NCBI RefSeq assembly: GCF_040024445.1
Contig: NZ_CP157276.1
Span: 4,154,001 to 4,218,000 of the forward strand
DNA: 64,000 nt
Origin: Prescottella soli
GTDB taxonomy: Bacteria > Actinomycetota > Actinomycetes > Mycobacteriales > Mycobacteriaceae
Direction of reading: 5' to 3'
Shown here: positions 15,911-25,159 of the stretch, in pieces
Layout of the letters: every line of letters starts with the position of its first letter
Position numbering within the stretch: the first letter of the stretch is position 1
Position numbers and translations under genes: made by a program
Notes under the pieces: generated by a model
What the model saw: the letters and a program-made list of their open reading frames with translations, nothing else
Database searches by the model: none
What the model was told of the DNA's origin: nothing

Positions 15911-16911
15911 CGGAAGTCCCGCCGCTCGCCGAGGTTCTGGCGGGCGCCCGCGTCGTGAGCCTGCCCATGCGGGTTCGCTTCCGGGGCATCACCACTCGCG
16001 AGGCCGTGCTGCTCGAGGGCCCCGCCGGGTGGGGCGAGTTCGCGCCGTTCCCCGAGTACGACGACGCCGAGGCCGCGCACTGGCTGCGGGCCGGGCTCGA
16101 GGCCGCGTGGCTCGGCCCGCCGACGCCGGTGCGGGACCGGGTGCCGGTCAATGCGACCGTCCCCGCGATCGCCCCGGACCAGGTGCCGGAGATCCTCGCG
16201 CGGTTCCCCGGCGCCCGCACCGCGAAGGTCAAGGTCGCCGAGAAGGGACAGAGCCTCGCCGACGATGTCGCGCGCGTGAACGCGGTGCGCGCGCTGATCC
16301 CCAACGTGCGGGTCGACGCCAACGGCGGCTGGGGCGTCGAGGAAGCGGTCCGCGCGCTCACGGCTCTCACGGCCGACGGCCCGCTCGAGTACGCCGAGCA
16401 GCCGTGCGCGAGCGTGCCGGAACTGGTCGAGGTCCGGCGCCGACTGCCGGGTGTCCCGATCGCCGCTGACGAGAGCATCCGCCGCGCCGAGGACCCCCTG
16501 CGGGTCGTGCGCGCGGGCGGCGCGGGCGTCGCGGTCGTGAAGGTGCCGCCGCTGGGCGGCATGCGCCGCCTGCTCGCGCTCGCCGACGAACTCGCCGGGC
16601 ACGGGGTGCCGGTCGTCGTCTCGAGTGCCCTGGACACCGCCGTCGGGATGGGCGCCGGACTGGCCGCGGCCGCCGCGCTGCCGGACCTGCGACACGCCTG
16701 CGGCCTCGGCACCGGGGGCCTGTTCGCCGCCGATGTCACGGCCGCGCCCCGCACGATGTCCGACGGCAGCCTGGACGTTTGTCCAGTCGTCCCGGACCCC
16801 GCCCGCGTGTCCGAACTGGCCGCCCCGGCCGAGCGCGCCGGGTGGTGGCTCGCGCGGCTGCGCCGCTGTTACGAACTGCTCGTGGTCGGCGGGGGTACCA
16901 GCCTCGTATAG
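15907..16911 (+). CDS. menC: o-Succinylbenzoate synthase MenC
   Basis: MenC dehydrates SHCHC to o-succinylbenzoate. The 334-residue enolase-superfamily protein has the first catalytic lysine in TAKVKVAE, metal ligands in RVDANGGW (Asp), EYAEQPC (Glu) and IAADESI (Asp), and the second catalytic lysine in VVKVPPLGG. The start is GTG at 15907, overlapping the upstream thioesterase stop. The set of barrel motifs and the position near menB and menD make the call firm. Confidence 0.94.
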   Translation: MTEVPPLAEVLAGARVVSLPMRVRFRGITTREAVLLEGPAGWGEFAPFPEYDDAEAAHWLRAGLEAAWLGPPTPVRDRVPVNATVPAIAPDQVPEILARFPGARTAKVKVAEKGQSLADDVARVNAVRALIPNVRVDANGGWGVEEAVRALTALTADGPLEYAEQPCASVPELVEVRRRLPGVPIAADESIRRAEDPLRVVRAGGAGVAVVKVPPLGGMRRLLALADELAGHGVPVVVSSALDTAVGMGAGLAAAAALPDLRHACGLGTGGLFAADVTAAPRTMSDGSLDVCPVVPDPARVSELAAPAERAGWWLARLRRCYELLVVGGGTSLV

Positions 16912-16958
16912 TGTCGTGCCCGGCCAGATACGGACCAGTCGATACGGAGGCATTGGAA

Positions 16959-17405
16959 GTGGTTGCAGCGCTGAACGACACCCTGTTGGACGACGCACGG
17001 ATGCCCGCGGTTCTCGCGGACGTCGAAGCGCTCGTCGACGCGGAGGTCTCTGACAAGAAGGGTGCGTCGGGGCTTGCGCTGAAGGGCGGCTACTCGGCGG
17101 TCAAGAAGGTCGGCCCGTCGATCGTGCCGGACGCCATCGAGGGGCTGCTGCCCGCGTTCGTCGCACGGCTCGAGCCGTTCTGGCAGGAATTCGCTGCCAG
17201 CGGTGAGGGCAGCTTCTCGGCGTTTCTGACCGCGCGCAGCGATGCCGCGGCCGACGCGCTGCTGGGCGTCACCGACGATCGCATCGAGGGCAGCGACAAG
17301 GGCGCGATCAAGAAGGTCTACTCGACCCTGCGCCCGTCGGCGAAGAAGCACGTCATCGAGGCGCTGCCGCGCCTCGGCGATCTGGTGCAGAAGCACGCCG
17401 CCTAG
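16959..17405 (+). CDS. Conserved hypothetical protein (DUF6918-like)
   Basis: A 148-residue protein rich in Ala and Lys and apparently helical. It has DDARMPAVLADVEALVDAEVSDKKG in the N-terminal half and KKVYSTLRPSAKKHVIEALPRLGDLVQKHAA at the C-terminus. I recognise it only as a conserved actinobacterial family of unknown function. The GTG at 16959 has GGAGG eight bases upstream and is preferred over a TTG two codons earlier. It is 47 bases after menC and is followed by a strong terminator, so it probably ends the menC transcript. Confidence 0.8.
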   Translation: MVAALNDTLLDDARMPAVLADVEALVDAEVSDKKGASGLALKGGYSAVKKVGPSIVPDAIEGLLPAFVARLEPFWQEFAASGEGSFSAFLTARSDAAADALLGVTDDRIEGSDKGAIKKVYSTLRPSAKKHVIEALPRLGDLVQKHAA

Positions 17406-17413
17406 TTACTGGC

Positions 17414-17460
17414 GAAACAGTGAGCCCGCCCGGCGATCCGGGCGGGCTCACTGTCGTTTC
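17414..17460. terminator. Strong bidirectional terminator
   Basis: CAGTGAGCCCGCCCGG at 17418-17433 is perfectly inverted at 17438-17453 around a CGAT loop. GAAA before and TTTC after extend the symmetry and give a short T-run in each direction. It lies nine bases after the DUF6918-like gene and 16 bases before the end of the convergent siderophore-interacting gene, so it can serve both. Confidence 0.9.
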
Positions 17461-17475
17461 GGGTATCAGTACGCA

Positions 17476-18300
17476 TCAATACGCGGCTCGGCCGCGGCGC
17501 CAGTACCCGGTGAAGGCGATGTCGGTCTTGGGTACCTGGCGGTCGGCGACGAGGTGCCGTCGCACGCCCGTCGCGAGATCGCTCTCGCCGGCGACGAACG
17601 CGTAGAACGGGCCGTCGGGCAGCTCCGCGGCCCGCACCGCCGACAGCGCCAGTTCGCCGGGCCGCGCCGTCGGGTCCTCGCGCACCAGCCAGTTCAGTTC
17701 GACGTTGTCGCTCACCACGACGAGCTGGATGTCGTCGGCGTGCGGGACCTCGACGTACGCGCGCACCGGCAGCGTCGGATCGACCGACCGGAGAATGCCG
17801 ACGATCGCGGGCAGCGCGCTCTCGTCACCGACCAGCAGATGCCAGCGGGCATCGGGGGTCGGGTTGTAGATCAGGCCCTCGTCGAGCAGGCCGACCGTGT
17901 CGCCGGCCGCGCACGCGTCGGCCCACGCCGACGCCGGACCGAGGTCGGCGTGCGACGCGAAGTCGATGTCGAGTTCCGGGCCGTCGCCGAAAACACCTCC
18001 GTCGGGACGGAATTCGCGCACCGTGTAGTTGCGCAGCACCGGCCGGACGTCCTTGGGGATCAGCTTGAACTGGGCGTACCAGAGGTTGCCTCCCGACGTG
18101 GGCAGCCGGAACCCGGTCTGCTCCCGATCGGGAATGAACATCCGGAACCACTGGTCGAAGCCCATCGGGGTGAACTCTCGCAGGCCGTCGCCGCCGATCG
18201 TGACGCGGACGAAATTGGGGCTGATCCGCTTGCTGCCCAGCACGTGCGCCGAGATGATCTCGCGCTGTTCGGGTTTGACGAACTTGGAGCGTTTGGCCAT
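17476..18300 (-). CDS. Siderophore-interacting protein (ferric-siderophore reductase)
   Basis: A 274-residue FAD-binding protein of the SIP/ViuB family, which releases iron by reducing ferric siderophores in the cytosol. FAD-binding residues are in LRNYTVREFRPD. The SIP C-terminal domain shows HLLVGDESALPAIVGIL and the final FTGYWRRGRA motif with its conserved YWR. The start is ATG at 18300. An IdeR-like iron box sits 26-44 bases upstream, so expression should rise when iron is scarce. Confidence 0.9.
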   Translation of the reverse strand: MAKRSKFVKPEQREIISAHVLGSKRISPNFVRVTIGGDGLREFTPMGFDQWFRMFIPDREQTGFRLPTSGGNLWYAQFKLIPKDVRPVLRNYTVREFRPDGGVFGDGPELDIDFASHADLGPASAWADACAAGDTVGLLDEGLIYNPTPDARWHLLVGDESALPAIVGILRSVDPTLPVRAYVEVPHADDIQLVVVSDNVELNWLVREDPTARPGELALSAVRAAELPDGPFYAFVAGESDLATGVRRHLVADRQVPKTDIAFTGYWRRGRAAY

Positions 18301-18325
18301 GGCATTCCGTCCCGCGAATCCGGTG

Positions 18326-18344
18326 ATAGTTTAGCCAACCCTAA
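18326..18344 (-). promoter_or_regulatory. IdeR/DtxR-type iron box
   Basis: Read on the minus strand the site is TTAGGGTTGGCTAAACTAT. It matches 15 of 19 positions of the mycobacterial IdeR consensus (TTAGGTTAGSCTAACCTAA), including the central GGCTAA. It lies 26 bases upstream of the siderophore-interacting gene and fits iron-dependent repression by an IdeR-like regulator. The regulator gene is not in the window. Confidence 0.75.
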
Positions 18345-18365
18345 CGTCGAGGGGCTTCCGGTGGG

Positions 18366-18974
18366 TCAGCCAGGGCGGCCCGGGCGGGTGATGCGGCGGA
18401 CCGGCGGCGTCATGCCCCACTCGTCGCGGCCCAGACGACTGAGCGGTGCCAGCGCCGCGAACGCGGGCAGGCCGTCGTCGGCGAGCGCGTCCGGCCGCAC
18501 CGCGACCGCCAGTACGTCGCCCATCACGACAAACGACTCACCCACCTCGATGATCTGACGCAGTCGGCACTCGATCGCGAGGGGAGAGTCGGCGACTCGC
18601 GGCGGGTGTACGCGCTCGCTCGGCTCGCTCGCGATGTCGAGGACCGCGAACTCGTCGGTGCCCGGCTCGTACGGTGCCGAACTGGCATTGACCTTCTCGA
18701 CCATCGGTTCGGTCGCGAGGTTGACCACGAACTCGCCCGTCGCCTCGATGTTGCGCAGACTGTCCTTGCGGGTGACCGACGTGAACTGCACCACCGGTGG
18801 GTGCGCGCTCGACACCGTGAAGAAGCTGTACGGCGCCAGATTGGGCACCCCGTCCGCCGACAGCGTCGACACCCACGCGATCGGCCGCGGCACCACCGAC
18901 GCCGTCAGCACCTTGTAGAAGCGGCCCGGATCGACATCGGCCGGGTCGAAGATCGTGCGCGTCATGCCGACCAT
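18366..18974 (-). CDS. Flavin reductase-like FMN-binding protein
   Basis: A 202-residue split-barrel flavoprotein of the flavin reductase-like family. [41 protein letters not shown] and the [18 protein letters not shown] segment form the FMN site. Such proteins reduce flavin or act as small oxidoreductases. The ATG at 18974 has GAGGGGG eight bases before it; an ATG at 18965 is the alternative. It diverges from menD with a 53-base gap. Confidence 0.87.
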   Translation of the reverse strand: MVGMTRTIFDPADVDPGRFYKVLTASVVPRPIAWVSTLSADGVPNLAPYSFFTVSSAHPPVVQFTSVTRKDSLRNIEATGEFVVNLATEPMVEKVNASSAPYEPGTDEFAVLDIASEPSERVHPPRVADSPLAIECRLRQIIEVGESFVVMGDVLAVAVRPDALADDGLPAFAALAPLSRLGRDEWGMTPPVRRITRPGRPG

Positions 18975-19027
18975 CGTGGCAGCCCCCTCGCGGCGCGGCG
19001 ACCGCAGCGTCTGCCAATCTGGAAGAC

Positions 19028-20674
19028 GTGAATCCGTCCACAGCACAAGCCACCGCCGTCGTCGACGAACTGATCCGCGGCGGGGTACGTGAGGCCGTGC
19101 TCTGCCCGGGTTCGCGCAACGCGCCGCTCGCGTTCGCGCTGCAGGCGGCCGACAACGCGGGACGGATTCGCCTGCACATGCGCATCGACGAGCGCACCGC
19201 CGGCTTCCTGGCCATCGGCCTCGCGGTCGCGAGCGGACGCCCCGTCCCGGTCGTCATGACCTCCGGGACCGCGGTCGCGAACCTCGGCCCGGCCGTGCTC
19301 GAGGCCAACTACGCACGGATTCCGCTCATCGTGCTCAGCGCCAATCGCCCGTACGAGATGCTCGGCACCGGCGCCAACCAGACCGTCGAGCAGTTCGGGC
19401 TGTTCGGCAGCCAGGTGCGCGCGGCGATCAGCCTCGGCCTCGCCGAGGAGACCGGCGACGAGTCGCTGCGCGGGATCCGCTTCGACGAGCAGAACAGCCA
19501 GTGGCGCAGCGCCGTGTGCCGGGTGCTCGCCGCCGCGCGCGGCACCCGCTCCGGCAACGCCGGGCCCGTCCACTTCGACATCCCGCTGCGCGAGCCACTC
19601 GTGCCCGACGTTCACGCGCAGGGGCCGGTGCCGGAGGGGCGCCCCGACGGTGCCGCCTGGACCACGACGACGCACGCCACCCTCGATGTCCCGATGGACC
19701 TCGACGTCACCGCCGACACCGTCGTGATCTCCGGGCACGGCGCCGCCTACCGGCCCGAGCTCGCGGGGCTGCCGACGGTGGCCGAGCCGACCGCCCCGCT
19801 GCACGGCCTGCCGCTGCACCCGCTGGCGCTGCCGCAGCTCAAGCCGCGTCAGGCGATCATCACCGGCCGGCCCACGCTGCACCGGCCCGTCTCGAAGCTC
19901 CTCGCCGATCCGGCCGTCGCGGTGTACGCGCTCACGACCGGCCCGCGCTGGCCCGACGTCTCCGGCAACGTCCGCGCGACCGGAACCCGCGCCGTGGTGT
20001 CCGGCGAGCCCGACCCGGCGTGGATCGCCCGCTGCCGGCACCTGTCCGAGCACGCCGACAAGGCCGTCCGCTCGCAGCTCGCGGCGCATCCCAAGACCAC
20101 CGGCCTGCACGTCGCGGCCGCGGTGATGGACGCGCTGTCCGACGGCGACCAGTTGCTGCTGGGCGCGTCCAACCCGGTGCGCGACGCCGCGCTCGTGAGC
20201 TACCCGCGCCGCGGGGTGCGGGTCCTGTCCAACCGCGGCGTCGCCGGCATCGACGGCACCGTCTCCAGCGCGGTCGGCGCCGCGCTCGCGTACGAGACCG
20301 AGGGCCGCACCGTCGCCCTGCTCGGCGACCTGACGTTCCTGCACGACGCGTCGGGCCTGCTGATCGGGACCGGCGAGCCGCGCCCGCAGGATCTGACGAT
20401 CGTCGTCGCCAATGACGACGGCGGCGGCATCTTCGAACTGCTCGAGCAGGGCGACCCGCAGTACGCGGGCGTCTTCGAGCGCGTCTTCGGAACGCCGCAC
20501 GGAATGGACCTGGCCGCGCTGTGCGCCGCGTACCGCGTCCCGCACGCGCACGTCACGCTGTCCGACCTCACCGCCGCGCTGACCGCGCCGTCGGAGGGCA
20601 TCCGGGTGCTCGAGGTCGCCACGGAGCGGTCGGGTCTGCGCGAGTTGCACGCTGCCGTGCGGGCACAGCTGTGA
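19028..20674 (+). CDS. menD: SEPHCHC synthase MenD
   Basis: MenD joins isochorismate and 2-oxoglutarate with thiamine diphosphate as cofactor, the committed step of menaquinone synthesis. The 548-residue protein has the N-terminal Pyr domain with [28 protein letters not shown] and [12 protein letters not shown]. The C-terminal PP domain shows [14 protein letters not shown] and the ThDP-binding [12 protein letters not shown] to [13 protein letters not shown]. Length and motifs fit bacterial MenD. The start is GTG at 19028. Its stop overlaps the GTG of the next gene. Confidence 0.96.
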   Translation: MNPSTAQATAVVDELIRGGVREAVLCPGSRNAPLAFALQAADNAGRIRLHMRIDERTAGFLAIGLAVASGRPVPVVMTSGTAVANLGPAVLEANYARIPLIVLSANRPYEMLGTGANQTVEQFGLFGSQVRAAISLGLAEETGDESLRGIRFDEQNSQWRSAVCRVLAAARGTRSGNAGPVHFDIPLREPLVPDVHAQGPVPEGRPDGAAWTTTTHATLDVPMDLDVTADTVVISGHGAAYRPELAGLPTVAEPTAPLHGLPLHPLALPQLKPRQAIITGRPTLHRPVSKLLADPAVAVYALTTGPRWPDVSGNVRATGTRAVVSGEPDPAWIARCRHLSEHADKAVRSQLAAHPKTTGLHVAAAVMDALSDGDQLLLGASNPVRDAALVSYPRRGVRVLSNRGVAGIDGTVSSAVGAALAYETEGRTVALLGDLTFLHDASGLLIGTGEPRPQDLTIVVANDDGGGIFELLEQGDPQYAGVFERVFGTPHGMDLAALCAAYRVPHAHVTLSDLTAALTAPSEGIRVLEVATERSGLRELHAAVRAQL

Positions 20675-21102
20675 GTCCCCGCGCCGCGCACCGGACGCTG
20701 GCCGGCGTCGTTGTCGCCGCGATCGGGATCTCGGTGCTGGCCGTCCTGCTCGTGCTCGCGGCGTGGCGCAACGACCGGACCATCGAGTCGAACATGGGCA
20801 CCGCGACCGCGGAGGTGTTGTCGGCGGGATCGCTGCGGTCGGCCGTCAGTTTCGTCACACCGGACGGCATCACCCACAACCCGAAGCTCGGCGTGCTCTA
20901 TCCGACCAATCTGACCGCCGGCCAGCGGATCGACGTCGAATACTCGCGCAGCGATCCGGACCTCGTGCGCGTCGCCGGGCGCGACGCGCGGGTGGCCATC
21001 GTGCCCGCCGGATCGGTCATCGTGGTGACGTGGCTCGTCGCCCTGCCGGTGCTCGTCGTCCTGCGCCGCCGGGCGCGAACCGGCAATTCCGACAGTTCCT
21101 GA
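20671..21102 (+). CDS. DUF3592 membrane protein (Rv0556-like)
   Basis: A 143-residue protein with two membrane helices, near residues 11-32 ([21 protein letters not shown]) and 108-130, enclosing an extracytoplasmic beta-rich domain ([45 protein letters not shown]). That layout is typical of DUF3592. The start is GTG at 20671, overlapping the menD stop, so the two are coupled. M. tuberculosis has a homologue in the same place. Its role is unknown. Confidence 0.85.
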   Translation: MSPRAAHRTLAGVVVAAIGISVLAVLLVLAAWRNDRTIESNMGTATAEVLSAGSLRSAVSFVTPDGITHNPKLGVLYPTNLTAGQRIDVEYSRSDPDLVRVAGRDARVAIVPAGSVIVVTWLVALPVLVVLRRRARTGNSDSS

Positions 21103-21137
21103 GAAGTTCACTCAGGAAGGGTTTCTATCCTCGACCG

Positions 21138-21857
21138 ATGCGAACTAGTGCGAGGAGCGCCGAACGAGCGGGGATGATGCTGATCGCCGCGTCGGTGCTC
21201 GTGGTGGCGCTGTACATGCTGCGCGACGTGAGTGCGGCGCTCTATCGTGCGATCGTCCCGCACACGGCGGACCTGCCCGGGGTCGGACTGATCGCCGACG
21301 TCGGGCTGCTCGTGCTCGTCGCGCTCTTCGCGGTCCTCGCCGTGCAGATGTGGCGCACCCGCTCCCCGTACCTGGGGGACCTGCTGATGGGCGGGTTCGG
21401 TGTCGTCGTCGCCTACGCGCTCAGCGAGATCGTCAAGTCGCTGGTCGCCGAGGACCGGCCGTGCCGCGCCCAGGTGGCGCTGCCGGACTGCCCCGCGGTC
21501 GGCGATTGGTCGTTCCCGAGCAACCACACGGTCATCGCGATCGGTCTCGCGACCGCGATCGTGCTGGCGTCCGAGCAGGTGCTGTCGTCGCTGCAGCGAG
21601 GCCTCGTGATCGCGCTCGGCGTTCTGATCGGCTTGGCCCGGGTCCTGCAGGGCGTCCACTACCCGCACGACGTCCTCGCCGGCGCGATCCTCGGTTCCTC
21701 CGTCACGATCGCCGTGGTGGTGATGCTCGTGCCGTGGGCCCGCGGCAAGGCCCGTGCCCTGGGTCGGCGCACGCCCGCGGCGGTGAGCCCGGCTCCGGAC
21801 GGGCCACCCGCGGACGGCGCGGCTGCGGACGGCCCGGCAGCAGACATCGAGGCGTGA
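21138..21857 (+). CDS. PAP2-family lipid phosphatase
   Basis: A 239-residue inner-membrane phosphatase with about six helices. The three PAP2 motifs are present: KSLVAEDRP (K-x6-RP), PSNH, and [12 protein letters not shown], in which Ala replaces the usual Ser before Arg. Substrates of the family are phosphatidic acid, polyprenyl diphosphates or similar lipids; the exact one is unknown. The tail after GRRTP is a Pro/Ala/Asp-rich repeat ([13 protein letters not shown]) and probably disordered. The start is ATG at 21138. It sits where mycobacteria have pimB. Confidence 0.88.
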   Translation: MRTSARSAERAGMMLIAASVLVVALYMLRDVSAALYRAIVPHTADLPGVGLIADVGLLVLVALFAVLAVQMWRTRSPYLGDLLMGGFGVVVAYALSEIVKSLVAEDRPCRAQVALPDCPAVGDWSFPSNHTVIAIGLATAIVLASEQVLSSLQRGLVIALGVLIGLARVLQGVHYPHDVLAGAILGSSVTIAVVVMLVPWARGKARALGRRTPAAVSPAPDGPPADGAAADGPAADIEA

Positions 21858-21880
21858 GCCGGTTGGTAGCGTCTTCGACC

Positions 21881-22579
21881 GTGGCAGAAACACACGGATC
21901 GCGGGCCTCGCTCGAGAAGGATCCGCACGAGGTCGCATCCATGTTCGACGGGGTCGCCAAGCGATACGACCTGACGAACACCGTCCTGTCCTTCGGTCAG
22001 GACCGCAGCTGGCGGAAGGCGACGCGCGCCGCCCTCGACCTGAAGCCGGGGGAGCGGGTCCTCGATCTCGCCGCCGGCACCGGCGTCTCCACCGTCGAAC
22101 TCGGCCGCTCCGGCGCGTGGGTGGTGGCCACCGACTTCTCCAAGGGCATGCTCCAGGCCGGCGTCGGCCGCAACGTCCCGATGGTCGCCGGTGACGCGAT
22201 GCACCTGCCGTACGCCGACGGCGTGTTCGACGCCGCCACCATCTCGTTCGGCCTGCGCAACGTCTCCGACTTCGACGCCGGTCTGCGCGAGATCGCCCGC
22301 GTCACCAAGCCCGGCGGGCGTCTCGTGGTCAGCGAGTTCTCCACCCCGGTGTTCGGGCCGTTCCGCAAGGTCTACATGGAGTACCTGATGAAGGCGCTCC
22401 CGCAGGTCGCCCGCGCCGTCAGCAGCAATCCCGACGCCTACGTCTACCTCGCGGAGTCGATCCGGGCGTGGCCCACGCAGGAGGAACTCGCCAAGCGGAT
22501 CGAGGCCGCCGGCTGGAAGAGCGTGCAGTGGCGCAATCTCACCGGGGGCGTCGTCGCGCTGCACCGCGCCGTTCGCTGA
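21881..22579 (+). CDS. menG: Demethylmenaquinone methyltransferase MenG/UbiE
   Basis: MenG adds the ring methyl group in the last step of menaquinone synthesis, using S-adenosylmethionine. The 232-residue protein shows UbiE signatures: [15 protein letters not shown], the SAM motif [29 protein letters not shown] and [17 protein letters not shown] at 21881 is preferred; it follows a TAGCGT-like element by a few bases, as in leaderless genes. An in-frame GTG at 21854 overlaps the PAP2 stop and would give nine more residues. Confidence 0.94.
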   Translation: MAETHGSRASLEKDPHEVASMFDGVAKRYDLTNTVLSFGQDRSWRKATRAALDLKPGERVLDLAAGTGVSTVELGRSGAWVVATDFSKGMLQAGVGRNVPMVAGDAMHLPYADGVFDAATISFGLRNVSDFDAGLREIARVTKPGGRLVVSEFSTPVFGPFRKVYMEYLMKALPQVARAVSSNPDAYVYLAESIRAWPTQEELAKRIEAAGWKSVQWRNLTGGVVALHRAVR

Positions 22580-22617
22580 GCGCGTCCACGGTCACGCGGT
22601 GAGGCGACGCACACCGC

Positions 22618-23892
22618 TCAGCTGAACGGCGGCCGCGAATCGAGCCGCAGCGACGCCGCGCCCGACGTCCGCCACGCGCGGGCGACGGCGTCGGCGTCCT
22701 CGTCGGTGACGAGGTTGCCCATCACCCGGACGGCCACGGTCATCATCGCGCGCGAGCGCATCGCGACCGGGCCCGACGCCGGCAGGAACCGCGCGAGCGT
22801 CAGCAGCCCCGCGAGCCGGCGCGCGATCGAGAACGCACGGCCGTAACGCTCGCGCAGGATTCCCGGCCACACGTCGGTGAGGTCGCTGTCGTCGAGCACC
22901 CGCGCCACCAGGCGCCCGCCCTCGAGTCCGTAGTCGATGCCCTCGCCGTTGAGCGGGTTCACGCACGCGGCGGCGTCACCGATCAGCGCCCAGTTGCGGC
23001 CCGCGACGTTCGACACGGCGCCACCCATCGGCAACAGCGCCGACGCCACCGAATGCACCGCGCCGTCGAGCTCCCATTCGGTGCGCCGCTGCGAGACGTA
23101 CAGGTCGAGCAGCGGCCGCAGCGCGCCCGGCGCCGGCCGCTTGGCGGTCGCGAGCGTGCCGACACCGATGTTCACCTCGCCGGTCCCGAGGGGGAACACC
23201 CAGCCGTAGCCGGGCTGCAGCGCGCCGGTGTCGTCGCGCAGCTCCAGGTGTGACGTGATCCACGGGTCGTCGCTGCGTCCCGACGTCACGTACGCCCGGG
23301 CGGCGACGCCGTACGCGGTGTCGCGGTGCCACTCGCGGCCCAGCTGCTTGCCGAGCGTCGAGCGCACGCCGTCGGCGACGATCAGCTTCTGGCACGCCAC
23401 GGTGTGCGTCCCGGCGGCCGTCTTCAGCGTCACCGCGCGCACCCGGGCGCCGTCGCGATCGACACCGACGGCCTTGGCGCCCTGGACCATTCGCGCACCC
23501 GACTCGACCGCCGTGAGACGGAGGCGGTCGTCGAGTTCGGCACGCGGGACCGCGCTGCCGACGGTCGGCAGGGTGCCGTCGTGCCACGGCAGTTCCAGTT
23601 CCCGGCCCCACCCGGTGAGCCGGAGCCCGCGGTTGACGGTGCGTGCGCGGATCCAGTCGCCCAGCCCGAGGCGGTCGAGTTCGGCGACCGCCCGCGGCGT
23701 CAGCCCGTCACCGCACGTCTTGTCCCGCGGGAACGTCGAGGCGTCCACGAGCAGGACGTCGCGGCCGTCGCGCGCGGCCCACGCGGCCGCCGCGGAACCG
23801 GCCGGACCAGCGCCGACCACGAGTACTTCCGTGTTCGAGGGGAGATTCGGGGCATCGCTGGACCCTGCGGTCGGAAAATTGTCGGCCACCAC
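22618..23892 (-). CDS. menJ: FAD-dependent geranylgeranyl reductase-like protein (MenJ-like)
   Basis: A 424-residue flavoprotein of the geranylgeranyl reductase family. The FAD-binding motif VLVVGAGPAGSAAAAWAARDG lies near residues 24-44, DKTCGDGLTP near 57 and the second FAD motif GDAAACVNPLNGEGIDYGLEGG near 300. In mycobacteria the gene at this place (Rv0561c, MenJ) saturates one isoprene unit of the menaquinone side chain; this protein probably does the same. The GTG at 23892 is the longest start. It diverges from the polyprenyl synthase gene. Confidence 0.88.
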   Translation of the reverse strand: MVADNFPTAGSSDAPNLPSNTEVLVVGAGPAGSAAAAWAARDGRDVLLVDASTFPRDKTCGDGLTPRAVAELDRLGLGDWIRARTVNRGLRLTGWGRELELPWHDGTLPTVGSAVPRAELDDRLRLTAVESGARMVQGAKAVGVDRDGARVRAVTLKTAAGTHTVACQKLIVADGVRSTLGKQLGREWHRDTAYGVAARAYVTSGRSDDPWITSHLELRDDTGALQPGYGWVFPLGTGEVNIGVGTLATAKRPAPGALRPLLDLYVSQRRTEWELDGAVHSVASALLPMGGAVSNVAGRNWALIGDAAACVNPLNGEGIDYGLEGGRLVARVLDDSDLTDVWPGILRERYGRAFSIARRLAGLLTLARFLPASGPVAMRSRAMMTVAVRVMGNLVTDEDADAVARAWRTSGAASLRLDSRPPFS

Positions 23893-23975
23893 CCCAGTAT
23901 CTTCTCAGGCTGAGGTAGGGCAACGCGGTGAGGGCAGGTTCGGTGCCGGCCGGTGATACCGCTAGGTTCACTACC

Positions 23976-25034
23976 GTGGTTACCGAGGCGTCACCGACTA
24001 CAGGAATGAGTACTGACATCGTGAGCACTGAGGAGTCGAGCACTGTCGTCGCCGGAGTCGATCTCGGTGACCAGCAGCTCGCGGACGTCGTGCGCGACGG
24101 GCTCGCCCGCGTCGAGGAGCTTCTGGTCAGCGAGCTGTCCGACGGTGAGGACTTCCTCACCGAGGCGGCGCTGCACCTGGCCAAGGCCGGCGGTAAGCGG
24201 TTCCGTCCGCTGTTCACCGTCCTGACCGCGCAGCTCGGACCCGAGGGCTCCGACCCGGCCGTCGTCACGGCGGCCACCGTCGTCGAGCTCGTGCACCTGG
24301 CGACGCTGTACCACGACGACGTGATGGACGAGGCCACGATGCGCCGCGGCGCCCCGAGTGCGAACGCCCGGTGGGGCAACAGCATCGCGATCCTCGCCGG
24401 CGACTACCTGTTCGCGCACGCGTCGCGGCTGGTGTCGACGCTCGGCCCCGAGGCCGTCCGGATCATCGCCGAGACGTTCGCGGAGCTGGTCACCGGCCAG
24501 ATGCGCGAGACGATCGGTGCCCGCGAACACCAGGATCCGGTCGAGCACTACCTCAAGGTCGTGTGGGAGAAGACCGGTTCGCTGATCGCCGCCAGCGGAC
24601 GCTTCGGCGGCACCTTCTCCGGCGCCGACGCCGACCAGATCGCCTGCCTCGAGCGCCTCGGCGACGCCGTCGGCACCGCGTTCCAGATCGCTGACGACAT
24701 CATCGACATCTCGTCGGCGTCCGAGCAGTCCGGCAAGACCCCCGGGACCGACCTGCGCGAGGGCGTCCACACGCTGCCCGTGCTGTACGCGCTGCGCGAG
24801 GAGGGGGCCGACGCCGACCGCCTCCGGGAGCTGCTGGCCGGACCGGTCACCGACGACGCCGACGTCGCCGAGGCCCTGGCGTTGCTCGAGCGCTCGCCGG
24901 GCATGGCCGCGGCCAAGGCGAAGCTCGGCGAGTACGCCGACCGGGCGCGCGCCGAACTCGCGCAGCTGCCGCAGTGCCCGGCCAACGACGCGCTGGTGCG
25001 ACTCGTCGGGTACACCGTCGAACGCGTGGGATGA
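23976..25034 (+). CDS. grcC1: Polyprenyl diphosphate synthase (menaquinone side chain)
   Basis: A 352-residue trans-prenyltransferase that should make the isoprenoid tail for menaquinone. It has GGKRFRPLFTVL, the first Asp-rich motif DDVMDEATMRRG, QMRETIGA, the GSLIAASGRFGG lid segment and the second motif DDIIDISS. The GTG at 23976 is favoured, since a TAGGTT element lies a few bases upstream as in leaderless mRNAs; an in-frame GTG at 23928 is possible. Its place next to menJ and htpX matches grcC1 (Rv0562) in M. tuberculosis. Product chain length cannot be read from sequence. Confidence 0.92.
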   Translation: MVTEASPTTGMSTDIVSTEESSTVVAGVDLGDQQLADVVRDGLARVEELLVSELSDGEDFLTEAALHLAKAGGKRFRPLFTVLTAQLGPEGSDPAVVTAATVVELVHLATLYHDDVMDEATMRRGAPSANARWGNSIAILAGDYLFAHASRLVSTLGPEAVRIIAETFAELVTGQMRETIGAREHQDPVEHYLKVVWEKTGSLIAASGRFGGTFSGADADQIACLERLGDAVGTAFQIADDIIDISSASEQSGKTPGTDLREGVHTLPVLYALREEGADADRLRELLAGPVTDDADVAEALALLERSPGMAAAKAKLGEYADRARAELAQLPQCPANDALVRLVGYTVERVG

Positions 25035-25067
25035 CGGCTGGCCGACGTCTCCTGAAGTAGCCTTCAC

Positions 25068-25098
25068 ACCAGCCCGGGAACCGTGTTCCCGGGCTGGT
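25068..25098 (+). terminator. Intrinsic terminator after the polyprenyl synthase gene
   Basis: ACCAGCCCGGGAAC at 25068-25081 is perfectly inverted at 25085-25098 around a three-base loop, and TCGTTGTC follows. It starts 33 bases after the stop and separates the synthase from htpX. Confidence 0.88.
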
Positions 25099-25159
25099 TC
25101 GTTGTCTTGGCAGGAGCCGTCCCTGGTCCAGGCGACGGCGGATACGGAAGAGGCGAGTC

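Noticed and set aside
22596-22617. Hairpin between convergent menG and menJ
   Set aside because: Only a 6-bp stem, partly inside the end of menJ; too weak to list as a terminator.
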